Of a stretch of DNA of 38,626 bases, positions 30,947 to 38,626 are shown piece by piece. The position numbers and the translations under genes were made by a program. The stretch covers positions 1-38,626 of the forward strand of contig CAYJDG010000018.1 of assembly GCA_964368875.1 (NCBI GenBank). Reading direction: 5' to 3'. Positions within the stretch are counted from its first letter, which is position 1, and every line of letters starts with the position of its first letter. The notes under the pieces were generated by a model. It ran no database searches. It had not been told where the DNA came from and saw nothing but the letters and a program-made list of their open reading frames with translations. Source of the stretch: CAYJDG01 sp964368875 (lineage in GTDB: Bacteria > Pseudomonadota > Alphaproteobacteria > Micavibrionales > Micavibrionaceae).

Positions 30947-32176
30947 ATGCAAAAGCCGTCCGTCCTTTTCATGAATCGTACGTATCCTCCGGGCCAGGGG
31001 GCGACGGGGCGCGTGCTGCGCGATCTCGCCCATGCGTTCGCCCGTGATGGGTGGGATGTGACGGTCGTGACCTCAGGTCCACGTGCTGAAATCCGCAAGG
31101 ATGGCTCGATCAATATTCGCCGTATCAAGGCGCGCAGTGCCAAAACCGTTTTCAATTATTTCATGATCTGGCTACGGCTGATGCTGACGGCTCTCAGGCT
31201 TCCTCAGCATACGCTGGTTGTGACCATGACCGATCCGCCGCTGCTGGTGGTTGCCGGGCGCTTCGTCGCCCGCCGTAAGAAATCAGCCCATATTCATTGG
31301 TGTCAGGATCTCTACCCTGACATCATGCCGGTGATTGGCATGAAGCTGCCGCGTTTTGCGATGACGTGGCTGCGCGACCTGTCGCGCCGGGCGATGAAAT
31401 CCTGCAACCGCGTGATCGTAATTGGCCGTTGCATGGCGCGGCATCTGGCGCATACCGGCCTTGATATGAGCAAGGTTACGATCATTCCAAACTGGCCAGA
31501 CCGTGAAATGAGCAATCCGATTCCGGTGACCATCAAGATTAACTCGGTTGCCAATGACCGCGGTGCAGTCGATGCCAACGGGCAACCGCTGCATTTTGAT
31601 ACAGCACCAAAATTCCGGGTCCTCTATGCCGGAACGCTGGGACGTGCTCATCCGGTTGCAACCATCCTCGAAGCAGCCTCCATCCTGCAAAACCAGCACC
31701 CGGAAGTCGAATTCGTCTTCGTCGGCGATGGCCCGGTCCATGAGCGTTTAGCATTGGAGCGTGCCAAGCGTGGTCTGGACAACGTCCGCCTGCTGCCAAC
31801 CCAGCCTGCGGCCCGCCTGCGTGAACTGATGGAGAGCGGTGACGTCCACCTGATCAGCATGAAGCCAGAGGCGGCAGGCATGCTGGTCCCATCCAAACTT
31901 TATTCGGCGTTGGCAGCTGAGCGGCCTTGCATCCTGATTGGCCCAGAACAGTCCGAAACCGCCCGCGTTATTAACGACTTCCATGCCGGATCGGTCGTAC
32001 CACAGGGCAATGCCGGAGTTCTAGCGGACACCATCCGTACCTACCTGACCAACGGTGATGCCTGGTTCAATGCCCAGCAGGGCGCCGCCGAAGCTGGAAG
32101 CCAGTTCCGTCCAGACCAGTCGATGACCAGCTGGATCAAAAAGGCCCGCGAGTCTGTTAAATCTCTCGCAGGGTGA
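30947..32176 (+). CDS. GT4-family glycosyltransferase, WbuB-like
   Basis: A 409-residue GT-B glycosyltransferase. The N-terminal domain (FMNRTYPPGQGATGRVLRDL, then FARDGWDVTVVTSGPR) looks like WbuB-type enzymes of O-antigen synthesis. The C-terminal GT4 domain has RVLYAGTLGRAHPVATILEA (about 224), VEFVFVGDGPVHERL (about 252) and a donor-binding segment ending VPSKLYSALAAERPCILIG, in which E-x7-E is imperfect: EAAGMLVPSK precedes the loop. Sugar nucleotide and acceptor cannot be told. It lies in the polysaccharide locus between the Wzy-like and Wzz-like genes, 44 and 12 bases from each, in a single-strand run that is likely an operon. Confidence 0.92.
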   Translation: MQKPSVLFMNRTYPPGQGATGRVLRDLAHAFARDGWDVTVVTSGPRAEIRKDGSINIRRIKARSAKTVFNYFMIWLRLMLTALRLPQHTLVVTMTDPPLLVVAGRFVARRKKSAHIHWCQDLYPDIMPVIGMKLPRFAMTWLRDLSRRAMKSCNRVIVIGRCMARHLAHTGLDMSKVTIIPNWPDREMSNPIPVTIKINSVANDRGAVDANGQPLHFDTAPKFRVLYAGTLGRAHPVATILEAASILQNQHPEVEFVFVGDGPVHERLALERAKRGLDNVRLLPTQPAARLRELMESGDVHLISMKPEAAGMLVPSKLYSALAAERPCILIGPEQSETARVINDFHAGSVVPQGNAGVLADTIRTYLTNGDAWFNAQQGAAEAGSQFRPDQSMTSWIKKARESVKSLAG

Positions 32177-32188
32177 TACACTCTCCCG

Positions 32189-33016
32189 ATGACCGGGGCC
32201 TCGCTACATTCCGAATCGCTTGCTGACTTCTTACGCCGCGTATGGCACGCCCGGCTGGCGTTGCTTATCGGGGCGATTATCGGCGCCTGCGGGGGCGGAT
32301 TACTTCTAATCACCCTCGTTCCGCATTACGAAGCGCGTATGATCGTGGCGCCAGCATTAGTACAAGACACAGGAGAATCTTTGATGCGGTTTGAAACCGG
32401 ATCGGATTCCTTGCGCCGCTCGATTGGGATCGATCAATCCCTGCCAGCAGATTTCGTGAAATTCGAGCAGGTCTTACGGGAGGCTACAGTTGCAGGAATT
32501 TTGGCGCACTATGACGGCGTGCTGTCGAAGATAGCTGACGATCGTATGTTTGCGTGGCAGGCACGCGATGAGATGTCGCCTGCGCTGGTGTCGCTCTATC
32601 TGCGCCGTAATGTCCGTGTCGAGCCGATCGGTCTGACCGGTAGCCGTAAGATTTCTTTCAGCCATCCCGATCCGCAATTCGCAGTCAAAATACTGACCCA
32701 TCTCCACACCATCGCCGATGAAACCATTCGCCAGAAATCTGCGACTGAAACGCAGGAGCGTATCACCTGGCTGCAAAAGGAGCTGGCACAGAGCATCAAC
32801 CCTGATCACCGAGCAGCTTTGACAGCGCTGTTGCTGGCGCAGGAACGCCGGCGCATGCTGGTGTCGATGGATCAGCCGTTTGCCGCTGAGCTGGTTGAGC
32901 CACCTGCGGCCACTCCCAAACCTGACTGGCCATCCAAACCGCTGGTCTTGCTCGGCGGGATTTTCGTCGGCATGCTGGCAGGGTTCACATTTGCCAGCCT
33001 GAGGCGCGCAGCATGA
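32189..33016 (+). CDS. Wzz-like chain-length determinant protein
   Basis: A 275-residue polysaccharide co-polymerase-like protein. One membrane helix sits at about 24-46 (LALLIGAIIGACGGGLLLIT), a periplasmic alpha/beta region with helical stretches (about 160-215; ATETQERITWLQKELAQSIN) follows, and a Pro-rich segment (VEPPAATPKPDWPSKP) precedes the second helix (about 250-270). This TM-periplasm-Pro-TM layout defines the Wzz/PCP family; there is no C-terminal tyrosine kinase domain. It would set glycan chain length together with the Wzy-like protein. The stop overlaps the GT2 start (ATGA at 33013-33016). Confidence 0.87.
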   Translation: MTGASLHSESLADFLRRVWHARLALLIGAIIGACGGGLLLITLVPHYEARMIVAPALVQDTGESLMRFETGSDSLRRSIGIDQSLPADFVKFEQVLREATVAGILAHYDGVLSKIADDRMFAWQARDEMSPALVSLYLRRNVRVEPIGLTGSRKISFSHPDPQFAVKILTHLHTIADETIRQKSATETQERITWLQKELAQSINPDHRAALTALLLAQERRRMLVSMDQPFAAELVEPPAATPKPDWPSKPLVLLGGIFVGMLAGFTFASLRRAA

Positions 33017-33864
33017 CCATTCCCGTGACCGTGTTAATTGTCACAAAAAATGAAGAACAACGCATCGGAGCTTGCCTTGATGCGGTGGAGGGATTTGAAC
33101 AGATCATCGTGATCGACTCGCAAAGCCGCGACCGCACCAAAGAACTGGCGCTGGAGCGCGGCGCAACAGTGGTCGATTTTTCGTGGAACGGTCAGTATCC
33201 CAAAAAACGGCAGTGGGTCCTTGAGACCATTCCATTCGTCACCGAGTGGATTTTATGGATCGATGCCGATGAGATCATGACCACGGAACTTAAAAATGAA
33301 ATCTCCGCCTTATTTGAAAATGGCCCGGAGCATGATGGATATTTTATCAAGGGCCGCTACTGTATAGGTGCCGATGAGCTGCGCTTTGGCATTAAGAACA
33401 GCAAGCTGGTGCTTTTCAAACCGCAGAGGTTTTATTTTCCGGCCGTCGACGATCTTGATATTCCCGGTATGGGCGAGATCGAAGGCCATTATCAGCCCTT
33501 ACCACGCGAAGAAGATGCGCGTATTGGGTCGCTGAAACACGTGATGATCCACAGAGCCTATGATGACGTGCGCGCGTGGATTTTCCGGCATGAAAAATAT
33601 GCGCGCTGGGAAGCAGGGATGAACGTGCGGGATGCGTGGCCATCCGATCCAGTAGCCTGGCGGCAGAGCCTGAAGGCTGGATTGCGTCGAACACGTTTCC
33701 GTCCTCAAGTTATGTTTTTGGCAAGTTATATGCTGAAGCTGGGTTTCCTTGATGGCAGCAAAGGCCTTTTTCTTGCACAGAGCCGTTACCAGTATTATAA
33801 AACAATCAGAAGGCTGGAGCAGACGCTACCGGCTCAGAAAAAAACAGGGACGCACTCATCATGA
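33013..33864 (+). CDS. GT2-family glycosyltransferase, WaaE/KdtX-like
   Basis: A 283-residue GT-A enzyme. VTVLIVTKNEEQRIGACLDA (about 4-23), IIVIDSQSRDRTKELALERG and the metal-binding DxD in WILWIDADEIM (about 77-87) are all present. The section PKKRQWVLE, then IKGRYCIGADELRFG and KLVLFKPQRFYF, resembles the WaaE/KdtX and LgtF beta-glycosyltransferases that add glucose to core oligosaccharide or capsule. The C-terminal helix region (YMLKLGFLDGSKGLFLAQSR) is usual for that group. It is coupled by ATGA overlaps to the Wzz-like gene upstream and to a 59-codon ORF downstream. Confidence 0.93.
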   Translation: MTIPVTVLIVTKNEEQRIGACLDAVEGFEQIIVIDSQSRDRTKELALERGATVVDFSWNGQYPKKRQWVLETIPFVTEWILWIDADEIMTTELKNEISALFENGPEHDGYFIKGRYCIGADELRFGIKNSKLVLFKPQRFYFPAVDDLDIPGMGEIEGHYQPLPREEDARIGSLKHVMIHRAYDDVRAWIFRHEKYARWEAGMNVRDAWPSDPVAWRQSLKAGLRRTRFRPQVMFLASYMLKLGFLDGSKGLFLAQSRYQYYKTIRRLEQTLPAQKKTGTHSS

Positions 33865-34040
33865 AATCATGGCATGTACCGCCAGCATCGGCCAATTCCA
33901 CTCCTCAATCAGAGAATCTGTCACATTTTGCTGCCGCATCTTTCGTCGTCTTTCTTTTGAAAGAAGTCTGGAACAGCGCACGCGGCAAGCCACCGCAAGA
34001 TGAGCCGCATCAGAGCGTGCGTATCCTTAACGAGCCCTGA
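33861..34040 (+). CDS. Coupled small protein, 59 aa
   Basis: A short gene that begins inside the stop of the GT2 gene (ATGA at 33861-33864) and ends in TGA exactly one base before the stop of the convergent GT2 gene. The product begins MKSWHVPPASANSTPQSE, has a short hydrophobic helix at about 22-33 (HFAAASFVVFLLKEVW) and ends with a basic then acidic tail (RGKPPQDEPHQSVRILNEP). Its coupling, the good fit between flanking genes and the sensible composition argue for a real gene, perhaps a small membrane-associated partner of the glycosyltransferase. No family recognised. Confidence 0.55.
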   Translation: MKSWHVPPASANSTPQSENLSHFAAASFVVFLLKEVWNSARGKPPQDEPHQSVRILNEP

Positions 34041-34817
34041 TCAATCAGGATTTTTATCTGCGTCGTTGCTGTTGTGGCGTTTTAACGCCCAGTAGAGACC
34101 CGGCGCACAGGCCCGGAAACCCCACGAAACTGTTTGGAGCGCATAGGTCAGCGCATTTTTAGGCCGCGAGACCGTGCCGTGTTTCTCACGGATCGCGAAC
34201 TGCTCACTGCGTCCAAGCCGGACATTTTTCTGCGAGATGCCTCCTGCACGGAACACGCAAATCGGAATCGGAACATAGAGGCAGGTTTTCGCCAGATTGA
34301 GAAACTGCAGCGTGAAATCGTAATCTGCGGCAATGGTATAGTTTGTATCATAACGTAATTTGCGGATCAGACTGCGTTTATACAGCATCGCCTGATGGTG
34401 GGTGAACATGCCTTTGTCGGCCTTTAGATAGGAGCGGGCAGGTTTGTAAGAGGTCCGGCGTCCGTCGGTTTCCCATGCGTCGCCATAAACAAAATCCGGT
34501 TTCGAAATCCACACAGCATCGCGCAGTTTCTGTAGCGTCTGCGTTTGCGCAAAACAATCGCCCGCATTCATGAAAATAATATATTTGCCCAGTGCAAGAT
34601 CGAGGCCTTTGTTCATGCCGTCATAAGGACCGTCATCAGCTTCGCACAAAATTGTCGCATCATAAGTTGCCAGGTCGTCATTGGTGCCATCGGTTGAAAC
34701 AGCGTCGACAATAATCCATTGGAAATCGGTGAATTCCTGCTCCTTAATGCTGGTCGCAGTCTTCTTCAGCCCGTCGCGGTTATTTTTGCTGATGGTGATG
34801 ATGGTGAAAAGAGGCAT
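34041..34817 (-). CDS. GT2-family glycosyltransferase, WcaA-like
   Basis: A 258-residue GT-A glycosyltransferase. The N-terminal FTIITISKNNRDGLKKTATS, the substrate segment WIIVDAVSTDGTNDDLATYD, CEADDGPYDGMNKGLDLALG and the metal-binding FMNAGDCFAQ (D-x-D replaced by AGD) match the group that includes colanic-acid-type WcaA/WcaE-like enzymes. TIAADYDFTLQFLNLAKTC and the GGISQKNVR block are the usual acceptor-side elements. It is on the minus strand, alone within the plus-strand polysaccharide genes, which suggests a separate promoter in the 118 bases shared with the GGDEF-like gene. Confidence 0.92.
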   Translation of the reverse strand: MPLFTIITISKNNRDGLKKTATSIKEQEFTDFQWIIVDAVSTDGTNDDLATYDATILCEADDGPYDGMNKGLDLALGKYIIFMNAGDCFAQTQTLQKLRDAVWISKPDFVYGDAWETDGRRTSYKPARSYLKADKGMFTHHQAMLYKRSLIRKLRYDTNYTIAADYDFTLQFLNLAKTCLYVPIPICVFRAGGISQKNVRLGRSEQFAIREKHGTVSRPKNALTYALQTVSWGFRACAPGLYWALKRHNSNDADKNPD

Positions 34818-34935
34818 ATCACTAGCATGGAAGCGAATGACGGCTTGTTCAAGGGCTAAATGATTGCTGAAAATTTTAGATAATTTTGAAGGTAAATTTA
34901 CACTCGGTGAATTAACTGTGTCTTAAACTGGACAT

Positions 34936-35367
34936 ATGGGTGAATTTACGAAAATTTCCCGGCGACCGCAGAGTCGCCGCAAGCCGGGTCGGAAGAACGA
35001 GGTTACTTTCCTGCTGGTTGAGTTGCAGGATTTTGAAACAATCGCGGCTGCTTATGGTGATGATGTCGGCTTTGCGGCCCTCTCTGTTCTCGCAGATCTC
35101 CTGAGACACAACATACGTCATGACGATTTGTTGATTCATAAAGGCAACGGTGATTTCGTAATTATGCTTGCCGGGATCGATGAAATTCATGCCGACGAAC
35201 TGATTCTTAAGAGATTACAACTTCTTCTCGATAGCGACCTGATTCTCACGATTGGCCGGGAGAGAATCCGGTTACATGGTAAAGTCAGTGTCTTTTCGGC
35301 TCTTGATGCCGCAACACCCTTTGAGAATGCCGCAGAAATCAGCGTCTTCATGCAGAGCAAACATTAG
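34936..35367 (+). CDS. Degenerate GGDEF-domain protein
   Basis: A 143-residue, single-domain protein with a basic N-terminus (ISRRPQSRRKPGRKNE). Residues about 22-140 follow the GGDEF fold: VTFLLVELQDFETIAAAYGD (strand 1 with the Asp region), GFAALSVLADLLRHNIRHDD (the helix normally with GDxxL), and LIHKGNGDFVIMLAGID at 66-82. The catalytic GG(D/E)EF motif is replaced by GNGDF (70-74). Losing the second Gly and the D-E pair should abolish diguanylate cyclase activity, and no I-site RxxD is found five residues upstream. It could bind c-di-GMP or GTP weakly, or act through protein contacts. Setting it inside a polysaccharide locus suggests a regulatory role. Confidence 0.75.
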   Translation: MGEFTKISRRPQSRRKPGRKNEVTFLLVELQDFETIAAAYGDDVGFAALSVLADLLRHNIRHDDLLIHKGNGDFVIMLAGIDEIHADELILKRLQLLLDSDLILTIGRERIRLHGKVSVFSALDAATPFENAAEISVFMQSKH

Positions 35368-35406
35368 GTAGTTGTAATTTTAGCCGGAAATGCTTAAAAC
35401 GCCGGC

Positions 35407-36270
35407 ATGAGTACCGCACTCCCCCCGTCCTCAAGTACAGCCGAGCTATCGGTTAAACAGGACACTAAATCGCAGCGTTCCCATCCCTTTGTCCGGTTCA
35501 TGGCCGGATACCTTTGCTATATCAATCGCCCTGCGCTGTGGCCTGCAGTTGGCCGCAAGATACGTGACACATTGCTTGGTCGTATTCCAGGTGCAGAAGA
35601 ACTTGAGGCCATGCGTCGTGAGGGTGCCGCCTGGTGTGCGCCTCGAAGCATGACAACGGCAGAAGCTTTGAAGCAGCTAGGGATCGATGAAATTCTGGAC
35701 GTTGCAGCAAAGTATGCCGATGTCTTTGCAGAGTCCCGTGAACGCGTTGCCGGAGCTCCCGTCTGGTTTGGAACGCCGAGTAACCTTAATCTTCTCTACA
35801 CGCTCTGCCACCATTTCCGCCCGGCAACAATTGTCGAGTGCGGCGTAGCCCATGGCTGGTCGTCCCTAACTTTTCTTCTGTATCTGCGTGAAAAAATTGT
35901 CGGGCGGTTGCTCAGTACCGATCTACCGGTGATCGGGCAGCGCAATGATAAATGGGTTGGCATAGCCGTGCCTGAATATATGCGGCCCCATTGGACAATC
36001 TTTCATATGGCTGATCAGGACGGGTTGCCTAAGATTTGTAATTACGCGTATCCGATTGATTTCGTCTATTACGACTCAGACGATTCTGCCAGCGCGCGGC
36101 GGTTTGCGTATGCGCTGCTCTGGCGGAACCTGAAATCTGGCGGCGTTCTGGTTTCGGACGATGTCGATGAGAATATGGCGTTTGCCCAGTTCTGCAAAAA
36201 GATCAATGCCGAGCCAATCATCATCAAGGAACCCGGCCGAAGCGCCGAAGGCGTTCTGATCAAACCTTAG
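35407..36270 (+). CDS. Class I SAM-dependent methyltransferase-like protein
   Basis: A 287-residue protein with a polar N-terminus (1-25), a helical region to about 110, and a Rossmann-like methyltransferase core. Motif I is TIVECGVAHGWSSLTFLLYL (about 138-157, ExGxxxGxS), a second strand is RLLSTDLPVIG, and DFVYYDSDDSASARRFAYAL (about 218-237) corresponds to the D-x-D/H segment of Methyltransf_24 enzymes. KSGGVLVSDDVDENMAFAQF is the strand-5 region. Related proteins in polysaccharide loci modify glycans or resemble cephalosporin-hydroxylase-type enzymes; the acceptor is unknown. Its stop codon overlaps the stop of the convergent export gene (36267-36270). Confidence 0.78.
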   Translation: MSTALPPSSSTAELSVKQDTKSQRSHPFVRFMAGYLCYINRPALWPAVGRKIRDTLLGRIPGAEELEAMRREGAAWCAPRSMTTAEALKQLGIDEILDVAAKYADVFAESRERVAGAPVWFGTPSNLNLLYTLCHHFRPATIVECGVAHGWSSLTFLLYLREKIVGRLLSTDLPVIGQRNDKWVGIAVPEYMRPHWTIFHMADQDGLPKICNYAYPIDFVYYDSDDSASARRFAYALLWRNLKSGGVLVSDDVDENMAFAQFCKKINAEPIIIKEPGRSAEGVLIKP

Positions 36271-38626
36271 TTATCATCACCGATTGCAGATGCGAAAATT
36301 GCGGTTGTCGCGAGGTTCGCCAGAATCTGCGTTAGATCTTTAGCTGTATCCATGAAATCAAACGGTTTTGGATCTCGCGGAACGACGATGGTCGAGCCGG
36401 GCGGCACAAAACCTGTGCCTGATAATGGCTTGGCGCTGCCGTCCGGATAGACGACGAAGGCGCGGCCTTTGTCGGCATTGTAGGTATACCCACCTGATTG
36501 GGTGATGTAATCGCGTGGACTGGTCTGGGCGCGGAACTGAAGGGCTGCCGGGGAAAGGACTTCACCCGCAACTCTTACTGTCATCGGACGCTTGGGAATG
36601 AAGATACGGTCCCCGCTTTCAAGCAAAATGTCCTGCTCCGGATTTTTGGCAAGAACGGTCGGGTCGGCTTCGACTGTAATACGGCCAAGGGCTTCGGCCT
36701 GACGCAGTTGCGCGATCAGGTCTTTTGCTGAAGTTATTTCACGCTCGCCCGGTTTCTTGTCAGGATCGCTCTCTTCGAGCATGGCCGCAAGACGCAATTC
36801 CAGATCGCGGGCCTGCGCTTTGAAGCGGCCTTCTTCGCGCTTACGCTCTGAGGTGCGGCTGAAAATCGCGCCGTCGGCATAGGCTTGTTCTGTAAGTCCG
36901 CCAACCCGCGCGAGCAGGGTGCCGAGCGTGTCGCCAGGCATGACATCATAGGTGCCGGGATTAAGTACCTCACCCACAATCAGCACATGATTATCTTCGA
37001 CTTTACGATATTTCTGATTGATGCGAACCGTGTCGCCTGCGCCAAGTGCCGTGGCTCCGGAGTCAGGACTTGCCAGATTGATGGTGAGACGGCGGGCGGA
37101 AAGCGGCAGGGCAGCGGCAGTTTCCGCATCGCTTGGAATGGCGCGTGAAATTTCTACATTGCGCGTATTGGCTTCCAGAGTGGCGCCCCCGGCAATCGCC
37201 AGCACGGTCTCAAGCGTTGCACCCGCTGAGACTGGATAAGCTCCCGGCTGACGCACGGCTCCGCGCACGAAGACGGCGCGCTCCTTTAAAAAGTCAGCGA
37301 GTAAAGGGTCCATTGGGGCGAGCTCAGCGTCTTCAGAGCCGCCCATCGCAACCGGGGTTGCCTGCTCGGCATCGCTTTCAGGTTTGCGCAGGGCGGCAAT
37401 ATCGGCATGCGAGAAAAGGTGGACGATGTCGCCATCCGCAAGTTTGCGGTCATACTGATTTTTGATGACGAGCAGAGGCGGGAATGCGATCAGACTGCGC
37501 GTCATCGCGCCTTTATTCCAACGTTCGATGACGCCGATCAAAGGGTAAGTGTCACGTTCGAGTTCTTTTTCTCCAGAAAGGAGCGCGGCAAGCGATCCTG
37601 AATCAGAGAGTGCGTGCAGGCCAGCCGTGCGGGCGTGGCCGGTCAGTTCAACGGTACCTTCGCGCCGCTCTTTACCACGCTCGACCATCAAAATATCGCC
37701 ATCGCCAAAGGCGCGGAGAAGGGGATCGGCAATGTCCTGCACCGCTTCGGCGCCGCTGCCCATCATGCCCATGCGCAGGTAACGATTCTGAGCAATCGAC
37801 AGCACGCCGCCCGCCATATCAAGCAGGTCATTGGCGGCGAGGCGCTGGCTTTTATGCTCTGGATCGGTCCAGTTGGACTGCAATGCCGGAAGAATTTCAT
37901 AGATGCCTGGACGCTTGACCCCGCCAGAGACGGCGACAGTCGGCCCTACCGGGCGCACCATAATTTTATCACCGTTTCGCAAATTCAAATCAGCTGCATC
38001 GCTCCCGTAGATCAATAACCCATAGAGATCGATTACTGTTGTCCGACCATCACGGATCAGTCGGATCTGGCGCAGTGTGCCGGTTTTCTCAATCCCGCCT
38101 GCGGCATTAAGCGCATCGAGTACGGTATCGAAACCAGTCAGAGTTTTCCGACCCGGCTTATAAACATGCCCTGCGACAAGCACATTGACTTGATTGACTT
38201 TCGTGAGAGAAAGAAACGCGCTGGTGTTATAGAACTGAGCGGCAGCGCTCTGCAATTGCTCGCGCACCTGACCTAGTGTGCGGCCTGCAGCGACGATTGG
38301 ATCGAAATCATCAATGATCAGAAATCCTTCGCCGTTGATCTGCGCAGTGAGTTGCTCCTGACGCTGCCCGCGCAACGTCACAGAGATTTCATCGCCTATG
38401 CTTAAGACAAAATCGTCCTGAGCGGCTCCGGCAGGTAAGGCACCATCGCGGTTTATCTCGGCGGCACCAAACAGATCGTAACCAAACTGCTCAAGGGACT
38501 CGACGACACGGGAAGAATACATTTCCTCAAGCGGTGAGGCCTCTTCTAATGGCAATTCTGACGCGGGGCCTGTTTCAAGAACCGGTCGGTCATTTTCTGC
38601 GATCGGCTGGAAGTCTTTCAGGGGGC
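36267..38626 (-). CDS. Polysaccharide export protein with multiple SLBB domains, partial
   Basis: The frame is open to the right edge, so the N-terminus, including any lipoprotein signal, is missing; at least 786 residues are present. A TTG at 38555 is the first in-frame start codon candidate within the window but no reason to prefer it exists. The Poly_export domain (FVLSIGDEISVTLRGQRQEQ, then ADGFLI-like GEGFLIIDDFDPI) is followed by several SLBB domains: VLVAGHVYKPGRKTLTG, VAVSGGVKRPGIYEIL, VFVRGAVRQPGAYPVSAG, VLIVGEVLNPGTYDVMPG and VRVAGEVLSPAALQF. This resembles the large Wza-related exporters of exopolysaccharides. It has a long interdomain helical region (about 590-640, RTSERKREEGRFKAQARDLE) and a hydrophobic C-terminal tail that may cross the outer membrane. 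It would export the glycan made by the preceding genes. Confidence 0.9.
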   Translation of the reverse strand, partial: PLKDFQPIAENDRPVLETGPASELPLEEASPLEEMYSSRVVESLEQFGYDLFGAAEINRDGALPAGAAQDDFVLSIGDEISVTLRGQRQEQLTAQINGEGFLIIDDFDPIVAAGRTLGQVREQLQSAAAQFYNTSAFLSLTKVNQVNVLVAGHVYKPGRKTLTGFDTVLDALNAAGGIEKTGTLRQIRLIRDGRTTVIDLYGLLIYGSDAADLNLRNGDKIMVRPVGPTVAVSGGVKRPGIYEILPALQSNWTDPEHKSQRLAANDLLDMAGGVLSIAQNRYLRMGMMGSGAEAVQDIADPLLRAFGDGDILMVERGKERREGTVELTGHARTAGLHALSDSGSLAALLSGEKELERDTYPLIGVIERWNKGAMTRSLIAFPPLLVIKNQYDRKLADGDIVHLFSHADIAALRKPESDAEQATPVAMGGSEDAELAPMDPLLADFLKERAVFVRGAVRQPGAYPVSAGATLETVLAIAGGATLEANTRNVEISRAIPSDAETAAALPLSARRLTINLASPDSGATALGAGDTVRINQKYRKVEDNHVLIVGEVLNPGTYDVMPGDTLGTLLARVGGLTEQAYADGAIFSRTSERKREEGRFKAQARDLELRLAAMLEESDPDKKPGEREITSAKDLIAQLRQAEALGRITVEADPTVLAKNPEQDILLESGDRIFIPKRPMTVRVAGEVLSPAALQFRAQTSPRDYITQSGGYTYNADKGRAFVVYPDGSAKPLSGTGFVPPGSTIVVPRDPKPFDFMDTAKDLTQILANLATTAIFASAIGDDN

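Noticed and set aside
1..38626. CRISPR array or defence island
   Set aside because: No regularly spaced repeats and no recognisable defence genes; the EVE-domain protein sits in a housekeeping operon.

Overview
The window reads as ordinary chromosome of an alphaproteobacterium. It holds a circularly permuted (two-piece) tmRNA gene, an alphaproteobacterial-type SspB adaptor, a GapR/DUF2312 nucleoid protein, a divergent COQ8-like kinase/COQ9 pair, and the order tsaD (divergent) / hemC-hemD-mitofilin-like-hemY typical of the class. Several alphaproteobacterial orders would fit and the sequence does not settle the family. There are no insertion sequences, phage genes, CRISPR arrays or rRNA genes. 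A run of exactly 100 Ns at 27444-27543 marks a scaffold gap, so this is a draft or metagenome-derived assembly.

Layout. 1-1.95 kb: two proteins of unknown function. 1.95-2.34 kb: ssrA with a clear sigma70-type promoter and a terminator. 2.37-4.93 kb: an O-antigen-ligase-like membrane protein with TPRs, then sspB, whose product recognises the ssrA tag. 4.95-7.42 kb (minus): three genes that share a common sequence module and match no family known to me; the largest carries a duplicated 50-residue block. 7.42-7.82 kb: a 400-bp hairpin-rich intergenic region that may encode a structured RNA or regulatory leader. 7.8-12.5 kb: an alpha/beta hydrolase coupled to a YadG-like ABC ATPase without its permease, a CBS-pair protein, two exported proteins and tRNA-Arg(CCG). 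12.5-15.5 kb: an RTX-repeat protein, a COQ8-like kinase and divergent COQ9. 15.5-16.9 kb: an orphan DotI/IcmL-like periplasmic protein, GapR and a small unknown. 17.0-21.5 kb (minus): acs, an EVE-domain protein, gpsA, tsaD. 21.6-26.3 kb (plus): hemC, hemD, an HTH-membrane-coiled-coil mitofilin-like protein, and hemY. 26.2-28.7 kb: rhomboid protease, gap-interrupted class III aminotransferase, an unknown charged protein. 28.9-38.6 kb: a TauE/SafE transporter, then a polysaccharide locus.

The polysaccharide locus contains a Wzy/ligase-like protein, a GT4 glycosyltransferase, a Wzz-like chain-length protein, two GT2 glycosyltransferases, a 59-codon coupled small ORF, a degenerate GGDEF protein, a SAM-methyltransferase-like protein and a multi-SLBB outer-membrane export protein running off the right edge. 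Together they look like part of a Wzx/Wzy-type surface polysaccharide system; no flippase or initiating phosphotransferase is in the window.

The best candidates for something undescribed are the three-gene paralogous cluster at 4.95-7.42 kb, the structured intergenic region next to it, the long 21-residue tmRNA tag with a repeated ANDN, the HTH-fused mitofilin-like protein and the orphan DotI/IcmL-like protein. No complete, obviously new multi-gene system such as a defence island is visible.
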